Positions 60,561-64,000 of a DNA stretch of 64,000 bases are shown in pieces. Every line of letters starts with the position of its first letter. The first letter of the stretch is position 1. A program made the translations under genes and the position numbers. The DNA comes from Mytilisepta virgata (Eukaryota; Mollusca; Bivalvia; Mytilida; Mytilidae). The notes under the pieces are model-generated. The model saw only the letters and a program-made list of their open reading frames with translations, was not told where the DNA came from and made no database searches. The stretch lies in assembly GCA_028015205.1 (NCBI GenBank), contig CM051513.1, positions 50,232,341-50,296,340 on the forward strand, given 5' to 3'.

Positions 60561-60819
60561 TGTCTACGGACGATGACAACGTGATACCATTATACCAATG
60601 CAAATTGAAATAAAGTTCAGGCGAGTATAAAGGAATCACCATTTCTGTCTGTCCACATAATTTCTAAGTGCAATTTCAACTACACTACTGCACAGATTTC
60701 ATTAAACTTTACACAAAGGAAGCACAGCAAAGAAAAATAATCGCTCGCCGTTGCAATTAAAGGGGATACTAAGATGTATAGCAAGCCGTTTTACTTTTTA
60801 TTCTAACTCCAAGATAGCT

Positions 60820-60985
60820 GATATACTTTATAAGATATCTTATATAAAATATAATTATAAGATATCTTTAAAAAATTAGATTATTTAAGATATCTTATGT
60901 ATTATATGAGATTTCTTATATATAATAAGAGATATCTTATATATTATAAGAAATATCTTATATGAGATATCTTGTATAATATAAT
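60820..60985. repeat. AGATATCT palindrome cluster
   Basis: At least six AAGATATCTTATA-type words within 165 bp, several joined as inverted repeats (TTATATATTATAAGAAATATC against GAGATATCTTATATA). It is extremely AT-rich and lies immediately 3' of the truncated integrase gene, so it may mark a fragile break. Confidence 0.7.
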
Positions 60986-61579
60986 AAATAATAAAACGGC
61001 GTGCCAAAAAGATGTCTTAATCGCCTGTTTATCCTTCTGTTTGTTCACATTATATTCATTTTTTTTAAATAAATTACTTATTTTGAACTTGCCATATCTG
61101 ATAAGTTTATGGTTACCATTTATATGCCAAAGGGAATTGGGGCCTGCAACTTTGTAAGTCCTCCGTTGAGTATTTCGTCTTTCCAAGGATCTAAGAGAGC
61201 ATCCAACTGGGTCTACCCTATGACATGAATCTCTAACTCTCTCTCGTGAAAGGATCAAATTTTCTAATGCAAGTCTCAGCCTTATGGTGTTTGGTCGGAT
61301 TCTTTTATTTGTGCCTATGACATTTTTTAACTTGTTTGTCCAAATCGTCATTACTGATTTCTGTTTGCTTCCCTTCCCGTAGTTTAATATTGTACTCCCT
61401 ACAAAAAGATCATTTGTCACAACATTGAAAAAACAATTTATGATATATGAAGAGATGAAAGATATATGTAACAGAATGATAGTGATGAATTTTTATGAGA
61501 CAGATTTGTTAAGAGCGGATATATACCTTGATAAACAAGTGAATCTTTGAGCTACTGCTCACTAATGATACCCCGCTAA

Positions 61580-61955
61580 AAGTATACAGTTAACAGGAAT
61601 TTATTAAAAGATGAAACTGAAAACGTAACACACAATTTAGCTCACTCATATTATCTTTGATACCAAATTTCGGAAAGCCCTGATATTTAGTTCCTGAGAA
61701 AATGCGACGAAAATTTTCAACTTGGCTATCACCTGTAAAAGTATGATGGTGTTCGGTAAACAGGAAGTTGTTGAGCGATGAATCTGAAAATGTATCACAG
61801 GATATATATAACTTACTCGTATGAACCTTGATACCAAATTTCAGAAAGCCTTGTAATGTAGTTCCTGAGAAAAATGCGACGAAATATTCTTTGGACGAAG
61901 GGACGGACGGACAGAGGTAAAACAGTATACCCCCTTTTTAAAGAGGGGTATAATA
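61580..61955. repeat. Dispersed repeat in integrase intron 3
   Basis: Two units of about 170 bp (GATACCAAATTTC(A/G)GAAAGCC, TAGTTCCTGAGAAAA(A)TGCGACG). It ends GGACGGACGGACAGAGG...GTATACCCCCTTTTTAAAGAGGGGTATAAT, a terminal hairpin common in mollusc repeats. Confidence 0.7.
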
Positions 61956-62739
61956 AATTAATACAAACCGAAACCTTCTTCTGATTGTTGATTCAGAAGT
62001 ATGAAGTGTTTCTGCCATTAATGGTGCGGAAAACTTGTAGTTATTCAGGAATTCAAGTTGCTCCTTTGTTATTTGAAATCTTGGAGATCCCAACTGTCCG
62101 AGCTGTGGTCGATTTACCATAAAAATTTTATTTTCTGCAAATAATTTTAATCTAAAGATATTTTAGAAAGATCACAACAGGTCTGTACAAGAAATAATGT
62201 TTAAAATATTTGTGAACTTATCAAACCTACCTAAAACGTATTGCATGGCAATATTTAGCCCGTACCAGCTAGAAATTTGTTTTCCTGATTCATTAAAACT
62301 GAGACGACTTAAACACAGTTATATGATGACATTTTCAAAGTCTCAACTTTCCGTATTAAATTTCGGCAAAAATAAGCAGAGTAGAACAAAACGAAACTGG
62401 ATTTGTAACTCAACATATTAGGCTCATATATAAAAATCCGGCAACTGATTATTGGAAAAAGGGTCTTGAAAAATACTATACGTAATTTCGAAAGTCCAAG
62501 GCAGGGTTGTAATTCCGGCAAAATCACGGAACAGAACGAAACTTTAACATACTGGTCCAACGTCAGGCTGACCTAGTAGGACAACAGCCTTTGACCAGTT
62601 GTTGGATGTAAGATATAACAAGCATTCTACATTCAAGCGTATCACTGTGTGTTTATTTAACCACATAGTCTAAATGTATAGGGGAAAGTTTTAAATCTCA
62701 CAAAACTGTTTACCCGCAGCATTTTTGTGGCTGTCCTGA

Positions 62740-62940
62740 GTCAGGACCCTCTAGCCTTTGTTAGTCTGGTATGTTTTCTTAAATTATGTTTTGTAGTGAA
62801 GAGTGGCGTCCATTTTCCTGAGCTAGTATACATTTGTGTTTCGGGGGCAGCTCTAGCCCGCACTGTTAGACGACGGACGCAAAACAATAATAATAGATTA
62901 TAGCTTACACTTTGACCAGGTGAGCTAAAGAGAAAGTTGA
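62740..62940. repeat. Fragment of the 'CAGGTGAGCT' repeat in intron 2
   Basis: GTGGCGTCCATTTTCCTGAG-type sequence, GACGACGGACGC at about 62869, then GACCAGGTGAGCTAAAGAG at about 62913-62932: the same closing block as at 48820-48890. Confidence 0.55.
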
Positions 62941-63577
62941 TTTAATAATGAAAATTTGCACCTCTTATAAACACATCATTATGAATATATATATTACCAG
63001 AACTACATGTACTATGCTGTATCTTCTTTTCAACGTCATTGGTCATTTCGGTTACTATAGACATCAGGTCACTTTTTTCCTCAGGAGATATTAAGCTTCC
63101 AGCGGTCCTCTCAATATCTCTGCCTAGGGACTGCAACATAAGTAAATCAGAAATGAAATTATAAATAACAGATACTGTGAAGTGAGCTCAGAAAGTAACA
63201 CCACCCTCCCTCTTTCAGTCTGCTTCAAAACTATATATTATAAGTTTAAAAAAACATAATAAACAAAATTATTATTATTATGACAATTATTATAAAAAAA
63301 CTTCGATAAACAATAGAACACGGAGTTTTTTCTTGATTTTTAGATAAAAATGTTTACCTGGCTAATATATTGGATGTTACTTCTGCATCTACGGTATCTG
63401 AAGAGAGAAGACGAACACAATAGTCTATATTGTTTTGGACTTCTGTCAGAAACCGCTCTGTGTTTGTTGCTGAAACGGCCATCTTGTTCAAAATCTCGTT
63501 TCTAGACATTCGGCTCGTAAATTGTAAGAATTGCTCTCATTGGTTTAGCTTCAAAAGGACATTGCGCCCTTGCGATT

Positions 63578-63880
63578 TTGACTTGTATCATAATACTTTT
63601 AACTTCCTTCATGATGCTTTTAATCTCTATAATGATGCTTTTGCCTTCCATCGCGATGCTTTTAACTTCCATCATGATGCTTGTAACTTCCATCGCGATG
63701 CTTTTAATTTCCATCATAATGCTTTTGACTTTCATCGTGACGCTTTTGACTTTCATCGCGATGCTATTGTCAGTTTAATTGTATCGTGATGCTTTGAGCA
63801 AGTATCATGATACTTTTGATAAGTATCATGATGCTTTTGACAAGTATCATGATACTTGTTAAAACTATCATGATGGAAGT
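63578..63880. repeat. 21-bp minisatellite with palindromic cores
   Basis: About fourteen units of CTTTTAACTTCCATCATGATG type. The core is TCATGA in some units and TCGCGA in others, each a 6-bp palindrome. The 21-bp period keeps frames open on both strands (repeating FHxDAF on plus, MEVKSI on minus), but these are not real proteins. It lies 70-370 bp upstream of the integrase gene's ATG. Confidence 0.85.
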
Positions 63881-64000
63881 ATCGTTATTTTGACATGAAC
63901 GGCCACTCATATTTGTTGGACAAATTAGGAAGGCTCTGCAGGTACCTATCCTACAAAGTGTTTAAAGAAAAGGACGTAACAACTAGGTTTTTATTAACAA

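Larger units (their letters stand above)
61093..63509 (-). pseudogene. HTH-integrase core gene, four exons, 3'-truncated
   Basis: Transposon-derived integrase of the type often seen as multi-exon genes in molluscs and fish. On minus: exon 1 63509-63358 (MSRNEILNKMAVSATNTERF), exon 2 63119-62998 (ERTAGSLISPEEKSDLMSIV), exon 3 62134-61969 and exon 4 61398-61093. The phases join: 2, 1, 2. Exon 3 holds an HTH: GSPRFQITKEQLEFLNNY, then AETLHTSESTIRRRF. Exon 4 has NDDLDKQVKK, then after a frameshift near 61315 SRERVRDSCHRVDPVG, RRTYKVAGPNSLWHINGNHK and LIR. The WHIDGNHKL motif should hold the first catalytic Asp; here it is Asn. Exon 4 may end at a GC-type donor (ATG|GCAAGT). The rest of the core is not seen in the remaining window. 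Confidence 0.7.

Noticed and set aside
63430..63789. 119-codon plus-strand and 84-codon minus-strand frames with repeating FHxDAF / MEVKSI
   Set aside because: Both are products of a 21-bp minisatellite, whose period is a multiple of three.
1..64000. CRISPR arrays, operons, ribosome binding sites, rRNA or tRNA genes
   Set aside because: The window is eukaryotic; the repeats lack the CRISPR pattern and the only tRNA-like sequences are SINE heads.

Overview
This is eukaryotic, intron-bearing, AT-rich DNA. It has GT-AG introns, many classes of transposable element and numerous diverged minisatellites. The repeat families point to a bivalve mollusc, most likely a mussel (Mytilidae). They include non-LTR elements ending in a GTTAAACAATATTCAATC-type tail, tRNA-derived SINEs with a mollusc-type body, and repeats with the 'ACGGACGGACGACGGACGC ... 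GCTCACCTGGC' signature. The species is an inference; no rRNA, tRNA or housekeeping gene is present to fix it.

Layout. 0-4.7 kb: a decayed Harbinger (HARBI1-like) transposase and a second decayed exon on the minus strand, plus short tandem duplications. 4.7-32.6 kb: the main structure, a large inverted duplication whose two arms (about 4.69-18.01 kb and 22.85-32.64 kb) each carry one complete five-exon gene for a secreted C-type-lectin-like protein. The genes converge on a spacer of about 4.8 kb. Both reading frames are intact, and both keep the same splice phases, TATA box and poly(A) signal. They differ by a few substitutions and by one extra copy of a Lys/Ser/Tyr-rich unit in the C-terminal tail. 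Each arm has its own later insertions: the left has a 5.7-kb non-LTR retrotransposon with an 11-bp target-site duplication, a SINE with an 11-bp target-site duplication and a 3' retro-fragment; the right has a Penelope-like fragment and a minisatellite expansion. Each arm therefore supplies the empty site for the other. The spacer holds a scrambled copy of the same non-LTR family.

33-43 kb: coding-like remnants and repeats, then a multi-exon DDE transposase-derived gene (Kolobok-like, tentative) with one nonsense codon. Next is the 3' part of a Ty3/gypsy element whose integrase is followed by an unusual extra ORF encoding two C2H2 zinc fingers, then a SINE, then a MULE transposase with an N-terminal FLYWCH finger and a frameshift in a T run. 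44.7-51 kb: a six-exon gene for a BEN-domain protein (basic region, Gln-rich region, coiled coil, Ser-rich linker, BEN domain). 51-55.5 kb: a Penelope-like reverse transcriptase fragment and a 5'-truncated third copy of the non-LTR element, abutting an orphan last exon of a HECT-type E3 ligase. 55.8-61 kb: minisatellites, degraded repeats and one coding remnant. 61.1-63.5 kb (minus): four exons of an integrase-core gene with an HTH, whose first catalytic Asp is Asn and whose 3' part is missing. A 21-bp minisatellite lies just upstream of it.

Taken together this is a transposon-rich accessory region. The two lectin genes look functional and newly duplicated, the BEN-domain gene is host-like but carries small indels, and most other coding sequence is transposon-derived and broken. 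Several frameshifts sit in homopolymer runs, so some breaks could be uncorrected long-read errors. All exon calls were made by eye from frame, splice sites and family knowledge; no search was run.
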